A stretch of 64,000 nt of DNA from Edaphobacter acidisoli (GCF_014642855.1 NZ_BMJB01000001.1:992001-1056000); one strand, 5' to 3'. Numbered from the stretch's first letter, positions 8,097-18,060 are shown. Program-made: numbers and translations. The notes: a model not told the origin generated them from the sequence alone.

Positions 8097-10901
8097 CTAC
8101 TGCTGGACGTTGTAAGTCAGAACAACGCTGTGAACCAGATTGCCTGATGTTGCCGTGACCGTGATGTTATACGTCCCGGGCGAGGCGGGTGAGGTTGTAG
8201 TACCACCACCTCCGGTGCCTCCACCGCCACCTGAGGCAGTCGCCGTGTTTGAGCTACAGCCAATGGCTCCAATGGCCGCCACAGAGAGCAGCACGGCAAG
8301 CAGCGCACCCAGCTTGCGCTTGCGCGGCACAAGAATCAGCACAAAGCATGCAAGCGTTGCGCCAGAACCCGCCGCATACCAGGGAGCCTTGCCGGACTGG
8401 TGGTTGATTGGCGGGCCCAGCTTCTTCAGCTTGCCGTTTGTCGTCGTCACGGTTGCGGTCAGGACAAACGACGAGGTGGCAGAGCCGGAGCTGATGACGA
8501 CAGGCTTGACCGAAAATGCGTAGCCCAGCAGATCGCCTGTATCCGAGTTGGCAGATAGGTTCACCGAGCCGGTGAAGCCATCGGACGGCGTAATCGTCAG
8601 AACGATAGCCGAGGCTGCTGCCCCGCTCACTACATTGGTCGTGGCCGTGCAAGGCGTGATCGAAAAGTCCGGCGAGGTCGTTGAGACAACATCAATCGGA
8701 GAAACGATACCGGTGTTGGTGGAGTTCGCCAGCAGCGAGCCCTTCGACCCGGCAAACGTTGCGTCCCCGGAATAGACGACGCTGACGTTGTGTCGACCCG
8801 ACGTCAGCCCTGCCAGGCTCAGCGTGTAGGTTGCCGTGCCATTGGCTAAGGGAACGGGTGAGCCGACGGCTTTGCTATCGACATAGAACTGCACTGTACC
8901 GCTTGGTGTCGCCGTGGAAGAGCCGCCGCTTGCGACGGTCACACTAAGCGGAAGAGTGGCCGCAGTGAGTCCGCAGAGCGAGCCGGAGGCTGTAAGCGTG
9001 GTCGTCGAAAGCGTTGTTCCAATCGTGCTCGTTGTGCCGGTTGGAACTGCGCTCGCCCAATCGGCCACGAAGTTTCCGATATTGATGCTGCCGAGCCCGG
9101 TTGCCTGATCGTAGCCGACGCCAGCGTTGAAGCCGATTGGGCCGCCATTCGCGCAGTTCGGTGAACCTTGAATGCAGTAGACAGAATTATTGCCGCTGGT
9201 AATGTCGTTGTAGACATTTGCCATGCTAGCGAGGCCGTAGAGTTTGCCGCCGACATTTCCAAGTTTGCCCTGCGTCTGCTCCACCAACGCCAGTATTCCT
9301 GCAAAGGTAGGTGCAGCGACCGATGTTCCGCCAAACACATCGATATTGTTGTTTGCGGCAAACCCGCTGGTGCAGTCACTCTGGCTACACACGATGTATC
9401 CATCGTGGATGGCCGCGGCGTTCATGGAGATATCCGGAACGTCGCGCGAGCCATCGTTCGGGACGCCGGTGCCTGTCTGCCACGCAGGCTTTGCGAAGTA
9501 GGCGCTCGCACCGCCACCGCCCGCGCCGCCCGCAGTCAGCCCTGTGCTCGAGTCGGTCTCGTTCCACACGCTCTCGGGAATGTAGCTCTTCACTGAGCTT
9601 GTGTACTGATTCGTGCCGTTTGTGGTGTTGCTCGAGTTCCAATACGTGGACGGGCTATTCGCGTCGCCCGAGAACATCGTTCCGCCCGCCGAGACCACAT
9701 AGGGAGAGCTTCCGGGGAAGTCCACAGCAAGGCCTTCGCTGGCAAGGCCGGATGTGTCGCAATCCGTCGCGCCGGAGTCGCCCGCCGCGCTCACCACGGT
9801 AATGCCTTCGGCGTTGGCCTGCTCCAAAAGCTGATTGAAGGTGTTGATGTTGTAGTTGGTATTCACCATGGTCTCGCAGAGGCCATAGCTGATCGTGATG
9901 ATCGGAGCGAGATTGAGGTCAATGGCTTGAGTCAGCGAATTGTTAAAGACGTCCGGACCATAAACAAACAGAATCGTAGCTCCAGGCGCTGCCGCGCCTG
10001 CCCACTCCACATCGAGCGATGACTCGTCGATATCTCCGGCAACGACTCCGGGATTCGACCCGTAGAGCTGAAGTGTAGGAACGCTGGCAGGCAAACCGGC
10101 TGCACTGCGGAAGGCTGCAATTTCACTCGTAATCAACGATGTCTGGCCCATCACTGCAATAGTGACGCCTTTGCCATTGGTTCCATTGCTGAGCAGCGAG
10201 TTTTCGTTGTAGATCGTGTAGAGGTCGCCGGGAGCAATGTAGTGACTGGTAGTGCCAGTGCTGGTATAGGTGTACTTCGAATTGAGCGCCACCCGGCTTG
10301 TGCGCACACGGGGCTTCGCCTTGAAGTCATGCAGCCCGGTAATGCTCGAAACTACTCCGGCAAATGCGGCAGGCACGGTCGGGTCCGTCATGTTCGAGAT
10401 GTGCTCTTCGCCGTTGTAGGAGAGCCGGTGGATGCTGGTGCCGAATGCCTTCTCCGCCTGCGCTACCGTTCCGGTGAAGGTGATGAAGGTGGAGCTGCGT
10501 GCCTTGCCCGTAATGGTGAATCCCTGGCTGCTCAGCCAGGCCGAAACCTTCGCCATGTCAGCGGCGCTCAGGCCAAAGCGCGCACCAAACTGCTCCGGCG
10601 TGAGCCACTGGTGATACTCCGGTGAATTAGGCTCCTGCTGTTCCTCAACAAGCTGGTCCAGATCTGCCTTCTGCGCTGCGCTCATGCTGAAGCGCAAAGA
10701 CAGGTTCGTCAAAGCCTGGTCCGACGGAGCGGCGCCCAGATCGTTCGCGCTTTTGGCACGGAGCGGCACCGAGTGCTCCAGAGAGGTCCTGCTGCTCGTA
10801 ACGTTAGAGACGATTCTGTTTTGAACTGCGGCCTGGCCCGATGAAGCAAAGACTGTGAGCGCGGCAAAGGAGAGTGCAAGGGAAAACAAACGGCTGCGCA
10901 T
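8097..10901 (-). CDS. Secreted S53 (sedolisin/kumamolisin) peptidase with Ig-like and membrane segments
   Basis: A 934-residue acid-type serine-carboxyl endopeptidase. Signal peptide (residues 1-24), then a pro-kumamolisin activation domain, then the catalytic domain. Catalytic Glu293 and Asp297 sit in DIDESSLDVEW with the family E-x3-D spacing. The oxyanion Asp is in SAAGDSGATDCD, and nucleophile Ser527 is in FGGTSVAAPTFAG. A bacterial Ig-like domain follows (GTVQFYVDSKAVGSPVPLA to VVYSGDATFAGS). The end is unusual: two hydrophobic helices (GATLACFVLILV, then a basic RKRK and GALLAVLLSVAAIGAIGC), a Gly/Thr-rich linker and a terminal beta strand. The enzyme is probably exported and held at the envelope. 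Ribosome site AAGGAA lies 6 nt before the start. It stands alone. Confidence 0.93.
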   Translation of the reverse strand: MRSRLFSLALSFAALTVFASSGQAAVQNRIVSNVTSSRTSLEHSVPLRAKSANDLGAAPSDQALTNLSLRFSMSAAQKADLDQLVEEQQEPNSPEYHQWLTPEQFGARFGLSAADMAKVSAWLSSQGFTITGKARSSTFITFTGTVAQAEKAFGTSIHRLSYNGEEHISNMTDPTVPAAFAGVVSSITGLHDFKAKPRVRTSRVALNSKYTYTSTGTTSHYIAPGDLYTIYNENSLLSNGTNGKGVTIAVMGQTSLITSEIAAFRSAAGLPASVPTLQLYGSNPGVVAGDIDESSLDVEWAGAAAPGATILFVYGPDVFNNSLTQAIDLNLAPIITISYGLCETMVNTNYNINTFNQLLEQANAEGITVVSAAGDSGATDCDTSGLASEGLAVDFPGSSPYVVSAGGTMFSGDANSPSTYWNSSNTTNGTNQYTSSVKSYIPESVWNETDSSTGLTAGGAGGGGASAYFAKPAWQTGTGVPNDGSRDVPDISMNAAAIHDGYIVCSQSDCTSGFAANNNIDVFGGTSVAAPTFAGILALVEQTQGKLGNVGGKLYGLASMANVYNDITSGNNSVYCIQGSPNCANGGPIGFNAGVGYDQATGLGSINIGNFVADWASAVPTGTTSTIGTTLSTTTLTASGSLCGLTAATLPLSVTVASGGSSTATPSGTVQFYVDSKAVGSPVPLANGTATYTLSLAGLTSGRHNVSVVYSGDATFAGSKGSLLANSTNTGIVSPIDVVSTTSPDFSITPCTATTNVVSGAAASAIVLTITPSDGFTGSVNLSANSDTGDLLGYAFSVKPVVISSGSATSSFVLTATVTTTNGKLKKLGPPINHQSGKAPWYAAGSGATLACFVLILVPRKRKLGALLAVLLSVAAIGAIGCSSNTATASGGGGGTGGGGTTTSPASPGTYNITVTATSGNLVHSVVLTYNVQQ

Positions 10902-11063
10902 GATGTTTCCTTAAATTATCAGAACTCGACGTATTGGCCTCGATCTCCGTGCACTACAAAATAAGGGCCTGGAGACCCACCTGCTTAGACAGACGCTCCA
11001 GGAAAAGGTTGCGCCTACATGGAGACAAATTCGATTTGCGAGGATTCCCGTTCCGGGACTCAA

Positions 11064-12884
11064 TCAAAGCGCGTACTTCCCTGCCTGAACCACGTGCTTT
11101 GCCACCTGCCGCCGCAATGAGATCGTGTCCGCCGGGTCATGTTTAGCCAGGCGTCGAAGGATGGCAAGCTGCGTCCTGAGCGTATCGCCCTCGGCCACCG
11201 CCGCCAGCACCTTGCGCGCTGCCAACTCAATCACAGACATCGCCTTGTCCGCGTAAATGCGCGCGAGCGCAACGGGGATTGCAGGAGCATTGCCCGCCGC
11301 TCCGGTTTTCCCGGATATCTTTTCCGCTCGCACGATGGCAGACTCCATCGCGTAGACCTGAATGATCATGTCGGCCAGAGCGCCCATAATCTCCTGCTCA
11401 TCGGCCAGCTTCTGCATGTACTTCTGCGTGGCCGCGCCGGCCGCGAACAGCGTCAGCTTTTTCGCGTTGGCCAGCAGCGCGAGCTCGTCCGCCAGCGGGC
11501 CTTCGGTCTCGGGCTTCTCTCCCGGCCCGGACATGACCTCATCCATCAACTGCTTGATCGCGGGCATCAGTGCGAGCTTGCCCTCCATGGCAGCCTTGAT
11601 CAGACGGCCCGTAATAATCAGCCGGTTGATCTCGTTGGTGCCTTCAAAGATGCGGTTGATGCGCGAGTCGCGGTATGCGCGCTCTGCCGGATACTCCTCC
11701 ACGTAGCCGTAGCCTGCGTAGATTTGCAGCACCTCGTCCACCACGCGGTCCAGCATCTCCGAGTCCCACACCTTGCAGATGCTGCACTCCACGGCGTACT
11801 CCTCGATCGCGCGCTGAATCGCTGCCGTGTCGTGTTTGTCCACATCGGCAAGCGCCGCGTCGATCATCCCCACCGTGCGATAGCTCAGCGCCTCGCCCAC
11901 AAACACGCCGACTGCCGCGTCCGCGAGCTTCTCCTGAATCAGGCCGAACTCAACAATCGATTTGCCGAAGGACTTGCGCTCCTTCGCGTAGGCGATGCCG
12001 CGTCCCAGCGACATCCGTGCCGCGCCCACCGCTGCATTGCCCAGCTTGTAGCGGCCAACGTTCAGGATGTTGAACGCGATGTGATGCCCTTTGCCTACTT
12101 CGCCCAGCAGATTCTCTGCAGGGATCTTGCAGTCAGCCAGAATCAGCGGACACGTTGAGCTGCCGCGAATCCCCAGCTTGTGCTCCTCTTTGCCAACCGT
12201 GAATCCCGGCGTGCCGCGCTCGATCAGAAACGCCGTCAGCCGCTCCTTGCCCGCGTCCTTGCCTTCCTTCACCTCGCATTTAGCAAAGACGGTGAAGATA
12301 TCGGCGAAGCCGGCATTGGTAATCCACATCTTCTCGCCGTTCAACGTGTAGGTCTTGCCGTCCGCGGAGAGCACGGCGCGCGTGCGCGCATTGAGCGCGT
12401 CCGAACCCGAGGTTGACTCCGACAGCGCGTAGGCACCGATGAACTCGCCACTTGCCAGCTTCGGCAGATACTTCTTCTTCTGCTCCGCGGTTCCGTACCA
12501 CGCGATCGGCAGCGTGCCGATGCCCACATGCGCGGAAAATGCCACAGAAAAACTTCCCTGCTTGGCGATGTTGTCGGCGATGATGGCCGAGGTGAGCTTG
12601 TCCATCTCCAGCCCGCCGTACTCCTCGGGAATATCGACCGAGGTCAGCCCCAACTCCGACGCCTGTTTAATCAGCTTGCGCGTGACCGAAAAATCCTTCG
12701 CCTCGATCTCGTCCGAGACAGGCACGATCTCGTTCATCGCAAACTCAGCCGTCGTCTGCGCGATCTGCCGCTGCTCCTCGGTGAAGTCCTCGGGGAAAAC
12801 GCAATCAGCAGGAACTGCATTCGAGATGAGAAAGCTTCCTCCGGGAATGATCTTCTTATCGATTGGAACTGTCATCGTGGACAT
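11064..12884 (-). CDS. Acyl-CoA dehydrogenase (long/very-long-chain type)
   Basis: FAD enzyme that forms the trans-2,3 double bond in acyl-CoA, the first step of beta-oxidation. Family signatures: GAYALSESTSGSDA and GEKMWITNAGFAD (FAD and substrate loops), RFGVPI-like KERKSFGKSIVEFGLIQEKLAD, and the C-terminal IYAGYGYVEEYPAERAYRD with predicted catalytic base Glu401, then NRIFEGTNEINR. At 606 residues it is longer than the usual 380; an extra helical C-terminal domain (about 440-606) is the pattern of VLCAD/ACAD9-type enzymes. It is the last gene of a three-gene operon, 40 bp after the thiolase, so it completes the cycle with its neighbours. Confidence 0.93.
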   Translation of the reverse strand: MSTMTVPIDKKIIPGGSFLISNAVPADCVFPEDFTEEQRQIAQTTAEFAMNEIVPVSDEIEAKDFSVTRKLIKQASELGLTSVDIPEEYGGLEMDKLTSAIIADNIAKQGSFSVAFSAHVGIGTLPIAWYGTAEQKKKYLPKLASGEFIGAYALSESTSGSDALNARTRAVLSADGKTYTLNGEKMWITNAGFADIFTVFAKCEVKEGKDAGKERLTAFLIERGTPGFTVGKEEHKLGIRGSSTCPLILADCKIPAENLLGEVGKGHHIAFNILNVGRYKLGNAAVGAARMSLGRGIAYAKERKSFGKSIVEFGLIQEKLADAAVGVFVGEALSYRTVGMIDAALADVDKHDTAAIQRAIEEYAVECSICKVWDSEMLDRVVDEVLQIYAGYGYVEEYPAERAYRDSRINRIFEGTNEINRLIITGRLIKAAMEGKLALMPAIKQLMDEVMSGPGEKPETEGPLADELALLANAKKLTLFAAGAATQKYMQKLADEQEIMGALADMIIQVYAMESAIVRAEKISGKTGAAGNAPAIPVALARIYADKAMSVIELAARKVLAAVAEGDTLRTQLAILRRLAKHDPADTISLRRQVAKHVVQAGKYAL

Positions 12885-12924
12885 CGTTACACTCCCTTAG
12901 AACTCGGTTGATGATCCTGCTTAG

Positions 12925-14103
12925 TTAGACGGCCTCGAAGATTCCCGCAGCGCCCATTCCGCCGCCCACACACATCGTCACCATGCCGTACTTCGCGTTG
13001 CGGAGCGGCATCTCGCGCAAGATCGTCGCAGTCAGCTTCGCTCCGGTGCATCCCAACGGGTGGCCGAGAGCAATCGCGCCGCCGTTGACGTTGAGCTTCG
13101 TCGGATCAATCCCGAGTACCTTAATCACGGCCAATGACTGTGCCGCGAACGCCTCATTCAATTCGATGACGCCGATCTGATCGAGGCTCAGGCCGGCCAT
13201 CTTCAACACCTTCGGCACCGCATGAATCGGCCCGATCCCCATCTCCTCAGGATCGCAGCCCGCATAGGCAAAGGCGATGAAACGCGCCATCGGCTTGATA
13301 CCAAGCTGCGCAGCACGTTCAGCCGACATGACCACCGCAGCCGCCGCGCCGTCCGAAGTCTGCGACGAGTTCCCTGCCGTCACCGTTCCCTTCGCGTGAA
13401 AGACAGGCTTCAGCTTGGCCAGCGCTTCGAGCGAAGTATCGGCGCGTGGGCCTTCGTCCTGCTTAAAGATCGTCTCCACAACTTTGGCCTTGCCCTTTCC
13501 ATTCGGCGTCGCCGTTGTCACTGGAATGGGGACGATCTCGTCTTCAAATTTTCCAGCGGCAATCGCGGCAAGCGCCTTCTGATGGCTCTCGTAGGAGAAC
13601 TGGTCCATCTGCTCGCGCGTGATGCCGTAGTGCTTCGCCACACGTTCTGCAGTCAGGCCCATCGACATGTACGAGCCTGGGTAGTTATCGACGAGCCACG
13701 GATTGACCGAGATCTTATTGCCGCCGAATGGCACAAAGGACATGCTCTCCGTGCCGCCCGCAACGATCACCTCTGCGCCGCCGCCGCGAATTCGGTCCAC
13801 CGCGAGAGCAATGCTCTGCAATCCCGAAGAGCAATAGCGGTTGATCGTCATCGCCGAAGCCGTCACCGGCAGACCCGCACGAAAGCTGGCCACGCGCGCG
13901 ACGTTCATTCCCTGCTCGGCCTCGGGCATGGCGCAGCCGAGAATCACATCTTCAATCTCAGAGCGGTCAAGCTGCGGCACACGCGCCAGCGCCCCATTGA
14001 TGGCAAAGGCTGCAAGATCATCGGGCCGCGTCGTGCGCAGCGTGCCGCGCGGAGCCTTGCCCACCGCTGTCCGAACTGCCGATGCAATGATGACGTCTTT
14101 CAT
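12925..14103 (-). CDS. Acetyl-CoA acyltransferase (3-ketoacyl-CoA thiolase)
   Basis: Catalyses thiolytic cleavage of 3-ketoacyl-CoA to acetyl-CoA and a shortened acyl-CoA. The catalytic set is complete: Cys91 in TINRYCSSGLQ (acyl-enzyme), His348 in GHPLGCTGAK and Cys378 in MCVGGGMG. The NEAF motif is also present. Its length of 392 residues is normal. AGGAG precedes the start, inside the 10-bp gap after the multienzyme gene, so the two are co-transcribed. Being the partner of a FadN-type multienzyme, it is the degradative rather than the biosynthetic thiolase. Confidence 0.95.
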   Translation of the reverse strand: MKDVIIASAVRTAVGKAPRGTLRTTRPDDLAAFAINGALARVPQLDRSEIEDVILGCAMPEAEQGMNVARVASFRAGLPVTASAMTINRYCSSGLQSIALAVDRIRGGGAEVIVAGGTESMSFVPFGGNKISVNPWLVDNYPGSYMSMGLTAERVAKHYGITREQMDQFSYESHQKALAAIAAGKFEDEIVPIPVTTATPNGKGKAKVVETIFKQDEGPRADTSLEALAKLKPVFHAKGTVTAGNSSQTSDGAAAAVVMSAERAAQLGIKPMARFIAFAYAGCDPEEMGIGPIHAVPKVLKMAGLSLDQIGVIELNEAFAAQSLAVIKVLGIDPTKLNVNGGAIALGHPLGCTGAKLTATILREMPLRNAKYGMVTMCVGGGMGAAGIFEAV

Positions 14104-14113
14104 ACGACCACTC

Positions 14114-16579
14114 CTAATTTCTCAGCGGCTTGCCGGTCTTCAACGTAAATGCAATCCGCTCCTGCGTCTTCTTCTCTCCGCAGAGCGAGAGGAACGCCTC
14201 GCGTTCAAGATCGAGAAGATATTGCTCGCTCACCGGTGTGCCCGGGGTCACTTTGCCGCCGCACAGCGCATACGCGACCCAGTTGGCAACCTTCGCGTCG
14301 TGGTCGGAGATGAACTGCGCCTCGTGCATCGTCCACACGGCGAGCTTCAGCGTAGCCAGCGCATTCTCTCCCGGCGCTGGAATATCGCTGCGCGGCACAG
14401 GAGGCGTATATCCCGCGTCAGCCAATTGGCGCGCACGCAGCTTCGCATCGGTCAAAAGCCGCCCGCGGTTCATCGTCACGTTGTCGGAGTCCTTCAGAAA
14501 TCCCAGCGCGCTCGCTTCAGCCGCTGAGGTCGAGACCTTCGCCATCGCAATCGTCTCGAAGTTTTTCTTGAGCGCTTCGAACAACTCCACACCCTCGCCT
14601 CGCCCATCCGGACGGATGCTAGTAGCCGCCTCCACGCTGCGGATTGCCATCTCCTTGCATCCACCGCCGCCTGGAATCAGGCCGACGCCCGTCTCCACCA
14701 GCCCCATATAAAGTTCAGCATGAGGCTGTCGCGCAGCAGCGTGCAGACTCATCTCCGTGCCACCGCCCAGGCACATGCCATACGGTGCAACCACGACAGG
14801 CCTCGGGCAGAACTTGATGGCCTGCGTCATGTTCTGAAAGGCGCGCACGGCAAGATCAACGTCGTCCCACTCCTGGTCCTGCATCAGCAGCAGCAACTGC
14901 ATCAGGTTTGCGCCGACCGAAAAGTTCGTTGAGTCGCCCGTAATCACAACCGCCTCGAAGCCAGCCACCTGCTCGCTCGCAGGCTTCAGCGTCTGCGTAA
15001 TCAGGCTGACAATATCGTCGCCCAACGCATTCATCTTCGAGTGCAGCTCAATCGCCGCGACGCCGTCACCCAGGTCGATCACAGAGGCCCCGGGATTTTT
15101 TCTGACGACGCCCTTCGCCTTCTTGATCGTCGCAACCGAAGCGACCCCATCAGGCAAAACCACAGGCTTATAGCTGTTCGAAACCGGATCAAAGTAAAGC
15201 CGGCCGCTGGGCACCGAAGCATCGTCCCTGTACCAGGTGCCTCCCACAGCGAGCAGCTTTTCTACATTCGCCGCAATCGGGGCGCCAGCCGCGCGCATCT
15301 TCTCCGTCGTCGCGCGAACGCCGGCGGCGTCAAACATCTCAAACGGGCCAAGCTCCCAGTTGTAGCCGGCCTTCATCGCCTCGTCGATCTCAACGATGTT
15401 GTCCGCAATCTCCGGCACACGATTGGCCGCGTAGGTAAACAGCTCGGTGAGAAACGGCCAGTAGAACGCCGCTGCCTTGTCTTTACTATCCGCGTGGAGC
15501 AGTTGCGGAATGCGTGCGGCGGCAGACTCGACGTTCTTCGTCATCTCAAGCGCGGCCAGCTTCGGGCGCGTGCTCGACTTGTATTCGAGCGTGGCCGGAT
15601 CGATCACCAGGCGTATATCGCGGCCCTCTGCATCCTTGCCCTGCTTCTTGTAGAAGCCCTGCCCGGTCTTGTCGCCAAGCCACTTTTTCTCGACCATCGT
15701 GCCGATGAACGGAAGCAGTTCGATGTCGGCGCGCTCATCGTGAATCGCCGCAGCCTGCGCGCGGAAGTTCTTCGCCACATGCGCCAGCACGTCGATGCCA
15801 ACCATGTCTCCCAGGCGAAACGTGCCTGTCTTTGGCCATCCGATCGCTGAACCGGTCAGCGCATCGATCTCTTCAATCGTCAGTCCCTGCACCTGCATCA
15901 GCCGCATCGCATTCGTCATGGAAAACGTGCCGATACGGTTGGCGATAAAGTTCGGCGTGTCGTGCGCGTGAACGACGGTCTTGCCCAGGCGCAGATCGCA
16001 GAACCGCTCCACCAATGCGGCGTCGGCAGGATCAGAGTCCGGCGTGGGAATCAGTTCAAGCAGCCGCATATACCGCGGAGGGTTGAAGAAGTGCGTGCCA
16101 AACCAGTGGCGCCGCAAGTCCTCGCCCATGCCCTCAACGATCTTGTGAATCGGCAAGCCGCTCGTGTTGCTCGTAATGATGGCGTTCGCGCGGCGATGCT
16201 TCTCCACCTTTTCGAGAAGAGCTCGCTTGATTGCCAGGTCTTCCGCGACGACCTCGATGATCCAGTCGCAGTCCGCGAGCAATGCGAGATCGTCATCGAA
16301 GTTGCCCACTGTGATGAGCCGCGCGTTGTCAGGCGCGTAAAACGCCGCCGGCTTGGATTTCTTCAAGCCCTCCATAGCCGCGAGCACAAACTTGTTCTTT
16401 GCCGCCTTATCGGCGTCAGCCGCGGTTCCAGGAGGCACGATGTCCAGCAGAACTACGGGCATGCCCGCATTAGTCATATGAGCTGCGATGCGCGAGCCCA
16501 TTGTGCCTGCGCCCAATACAGCGACCTTGCGGATTTGTCTGATAGAAGTTGTGGCAGGCTCAGTGGTGCTCAACGTCAT
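14114..16579 (-). CDS. 3-hydroxyacyl-CoA dehydrogenase/enoyl-CoA hydratase fusion (FadN type)
   Basis: A bifunctional beta-oxidation enzyme of 821 residues. The start is ATG 16579, preceded by GGGAG at 9 nt; the longer frame to 16624 is not supported. The N-terminal Rossmann fold carries VAVLGAGTMGSRIAAHM and the NAD-type dehydrogenase domain with GTHFFNPPRYMRLLELIPT (catalytic His region). The crotonase-like hydratase part lies near residues 510-700, with GFEAVVITGDSTNFSVGANL and YGMCLGGGTEMSLHA. This order, dehydrogenase first and hydratase second, is that of Bacillus FadN and the reverse of E. coli FadB. It heads the operon with thiolase and acyl-CoA dehydrogenase; a palindromic operator lies 46 bp upstream of the start. 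Confidence 0.94.
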   Translation of the reverse strand: MTLSTTEPATTSIRQIRKVAVLGAGTMGSRIAAHMTNAGMPVVLLDIVPPGTAADADKAAKNKFVLAAMEGLKKSKPAAFYAPDNARLITVGNFDDDLALLADCDWIIEVVAEDLAIKRALLEKVEKHRRANAIITSNTSGLPIHKIVEGMGEDLRRHWFGTHFFNPPRYMRLLELIPTPDSDPADAALVERFCDLRLGKTVVHAHDTPNFIANRIGTFSMTNAMRLMQVQGLTIEEIDALTGSAIGWPKTGTFRLGDMVGIDVLAHVAKNFRAQAAAIHDERADIELLPFIGTMVEKKWLGDKTGQGFYKKQGKDAEGRDIRLVIDPATLEYKSSTRPKLAALEMTKNVESAAARIPQLLHADSKDKAAAFYWPFLTELFTYAANRVPEIADNIVEIDEAMKAGYNWELGPFEMFDAAGVRATTEKMRAAGAPIAANVEKLLAVGGTWYRDDASVPSGRLYFDPVSNSYKPVVLPDGVASVATIKKAKGVVRKNPGASVIDLGDGVAAIELHSKMNALGDDIVSLITQTLKPASEQVAGFEAVVITGDSTNFSVGANLMQLLLLMQDQEWDDVDLAVRAFQNMTQAIKFCPRPVVVAPYGMCLGGGTEMSLHAAARQPHAELYMGLVETGVGLIPGGGGCKEMAIRSVEAATSIRPDGRGEGVELFEALKKNFETIAMAKVSTSAAEASALGFLKDSDNVTMNRGRLLTDAKLRARQLADAGYTPPVPRSDIPAPGENALATLKLAVWTMHEAQFISDHDAKVANWVAYALCGGKVTPGTPVSEQYLLDLEREAFLSLCGEKKTQERIAFTLKTGKPLRN

Positions 16580-16624
16580 GAGGCGAAGCTCCCACGGGCA
16601 GAATACCCGAACGCAGGCAAGCAT

Positions 16625-16642
16625 ACTGAATGACCATTCAGT
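16625..16642. promoter_or_regulatory. Perfect 8+8 palindrome, candidate TetR-type operator of the beta-oxidation operon
   Basis: ACTGAATGACCATTCAGT has fully complementary 8-bp arms around a 2-bp centre, 46 bp before the start of the fadN-type gene. Half-site TGAATGA resembles operators of TetR-family fatty-acid regulators such as Bacillus FadR. No regulator gene lies nearby. Confidence 0.65.
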
Positions 16643-16788
16643 CCGTCAAGCAGGCCTGAACTCCTTTTATAATCAGAGACTTTTCTATCAATCATTAATG
16701 ACATTTCAGACCCAACATGAGTATGATGACGCGTGCGGCGCTTTCCGCCTAAGATCAAACTAAGTCACCCTTAAGAGGCATTCACCCT

Positions 16789-17991
16789 ATGGCTAAAACA
16801 ACTCGTCGAGAGTTCCTCGCCAGTGCAAGCGCAGCAGCAAGTCTTCTCTGTGCACGCCCCATCTGGGCCCGGCAGCTTGCAGCTACGAATCCCAACTATG
16901 AGATGGTTGCCACGCTTGACCGTCACCGCATCCTCGCCGCCGCGGACCGCTATCTCTCCGAAAAGCCCATCACAGTGATGGCAAGCCACAGCGCTCTCAG
17001 CTCCGGCGGGCCGCACGATTACTTCTCACAGGGAGACTACTGGTGGCCCGACCCCGCGCATCCCAACGGCCCCTATATCCGCCGCGACGGCATGTCCAAC
17101 CCCGCCAACTTCAACGCGCACCGCGAGGCGCTGATTCGCCTCAGCCTCATCGTCCCTGCGCTGACCGCGGCGTGGGCGCTGACTCAGCAAAAAAAGTATG
17201 CCGACCACGCCAGCCTCCACCTGCGCGCGTGGTTCGTCGATCCCGCCACGCGGATGAATCCGAACCTCGAATACGCGCAGGCCATCATCGGCGTCAGCAA
17301 AGGCCGCGGCACCGGCATCATCGACACGCTGCACCTGGTCGAGCCTGCACGCGCGGCCACGCTGCTCGCCAACGCCGGAGCGCTCGAAGACGCGACGGCA
17401 ATCAAAGCATGGTTCGCCGATTACCTCGAATGGATGCGCACCTCGAAGAATGGCCAGGACGAACGCGACGCGAAGAACAACCACGGCACCTGCTGGGTTC
17501 TGCAAGCCGCCGAGTTTGCCCGCTTCACCAGCAACGAAGAAGTCCGCACGTGGTGTCGCGATCGCTTCCGCACCGTGCTCGTGCCGAAGCAGATTGCGCC
17601 CGACGGCAGCCTGCCGCTCGAGCTCGCCCGCACCAAGCCATTCAGCTATTCCCTCTTCGACACCGACGTGCTCGCCGACCTCTGCCAAAGCCTCTCTACC
17701 GCAAGCGAAAATCTCTGGCACTTCACCACGCCCGATGGCCGAGGCATGGAGAAGCTGATGGCGTTCATGTATCCCTACATTAAAGACAAATCATCGTGGC
17801 CCTACCGCCACGACGTCGAACACTGGAACGACTTCCCTGTTCGCCAGCCCAGCCTGCTCTTCGCGGGTATTGCCTATGGGCAGCACGAATACATCGCGCT
17901 CTGGAAGACGCTCAACCCCGACCCCACCGTGCCCGAAGTCATTCGCAACTACCCTGTTCGTCAACCACTCTTGTGGCTGCCTCGCGCATAA
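16789..17991 (+). CDS. Alginate lyase-family protein (PF05426-like), Tat-exported
   Basis: Four hundred residues. Twin-arginine signal at the start (TTRREFLASASAAASLL), so it is exported folded. The alpha/alpha-barrel carries family features: DYFSQGDYWWPDP and GPYIRRDGMSNPANFNAHRE near the N-terminal end, NNHGTCWVLQAA around residue 230 (His and Asn of the lyase active site) and ELARTKPFSYSLFDTD. Such enzymes cleave uronate-containing polysaccharides by beta-elimination; the exact polymer is not readable. It faces the GH88/105 gene across a shared terminator. The context of GH88/105 and GH2 suggests release and processing of uronic-acid oligosaccharides. AAGAGG lies 10 nt upstream of the start. 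Confidence 0.85.
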   Translation: MAKTTRREFLASASAAASLLCARPIWARQLAATNPNYEMVATLDRHRILAAADRYLSEKPITVMASHSALSSGGPHDYFSQGDYWWPDPAHPNGPYIRRDGMSNPANFNAHREALIRLSLIVPALTAAWALTQQKKYADHASLHLRAWFVDPATRMNPNLEYAQAIIGVSKGRGTGIIDTLHLVEPARAATLLANAGALEDATAIKAWFADYLEWMRTSKNGQDERDAKNNHGTCWVLQAAEFARFTSNEEVRTWCRDRFRTVLVPKQIAPDGSLPLELARTKPFSYSLFDTDVLADLCQSLSTASENLWHFTTPDGRGMEKLMAFMYPYIKDKSSWPYRHDVEHWNDFPVRQPSLLFAGIAYGQHEYIALWKTLNPDPTVPEVIRNYPVRQPLLWLPRA

Positions 17992-18000
17992 CCACAAAAT

Positions 18001-18041
18001 AAAAGCCGCTGCCATGCATCGATGCAATGGCAGCGGCTTTT
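18001..18041. terminator. Strong bidirectional terminator
   Basis: A perfect 15-bp inverted repeat (18001-18015 with 18027-18041; arm AAAAGCCGCTGCCAT) around an 11-nt self-complementary loop, with A-rich and T-rich ends on both strands. It serves the two convergent genes. Confidence 0.9.
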
Positions 18042-18060
18042 TGTTTGCTTTCAGCAGAGG

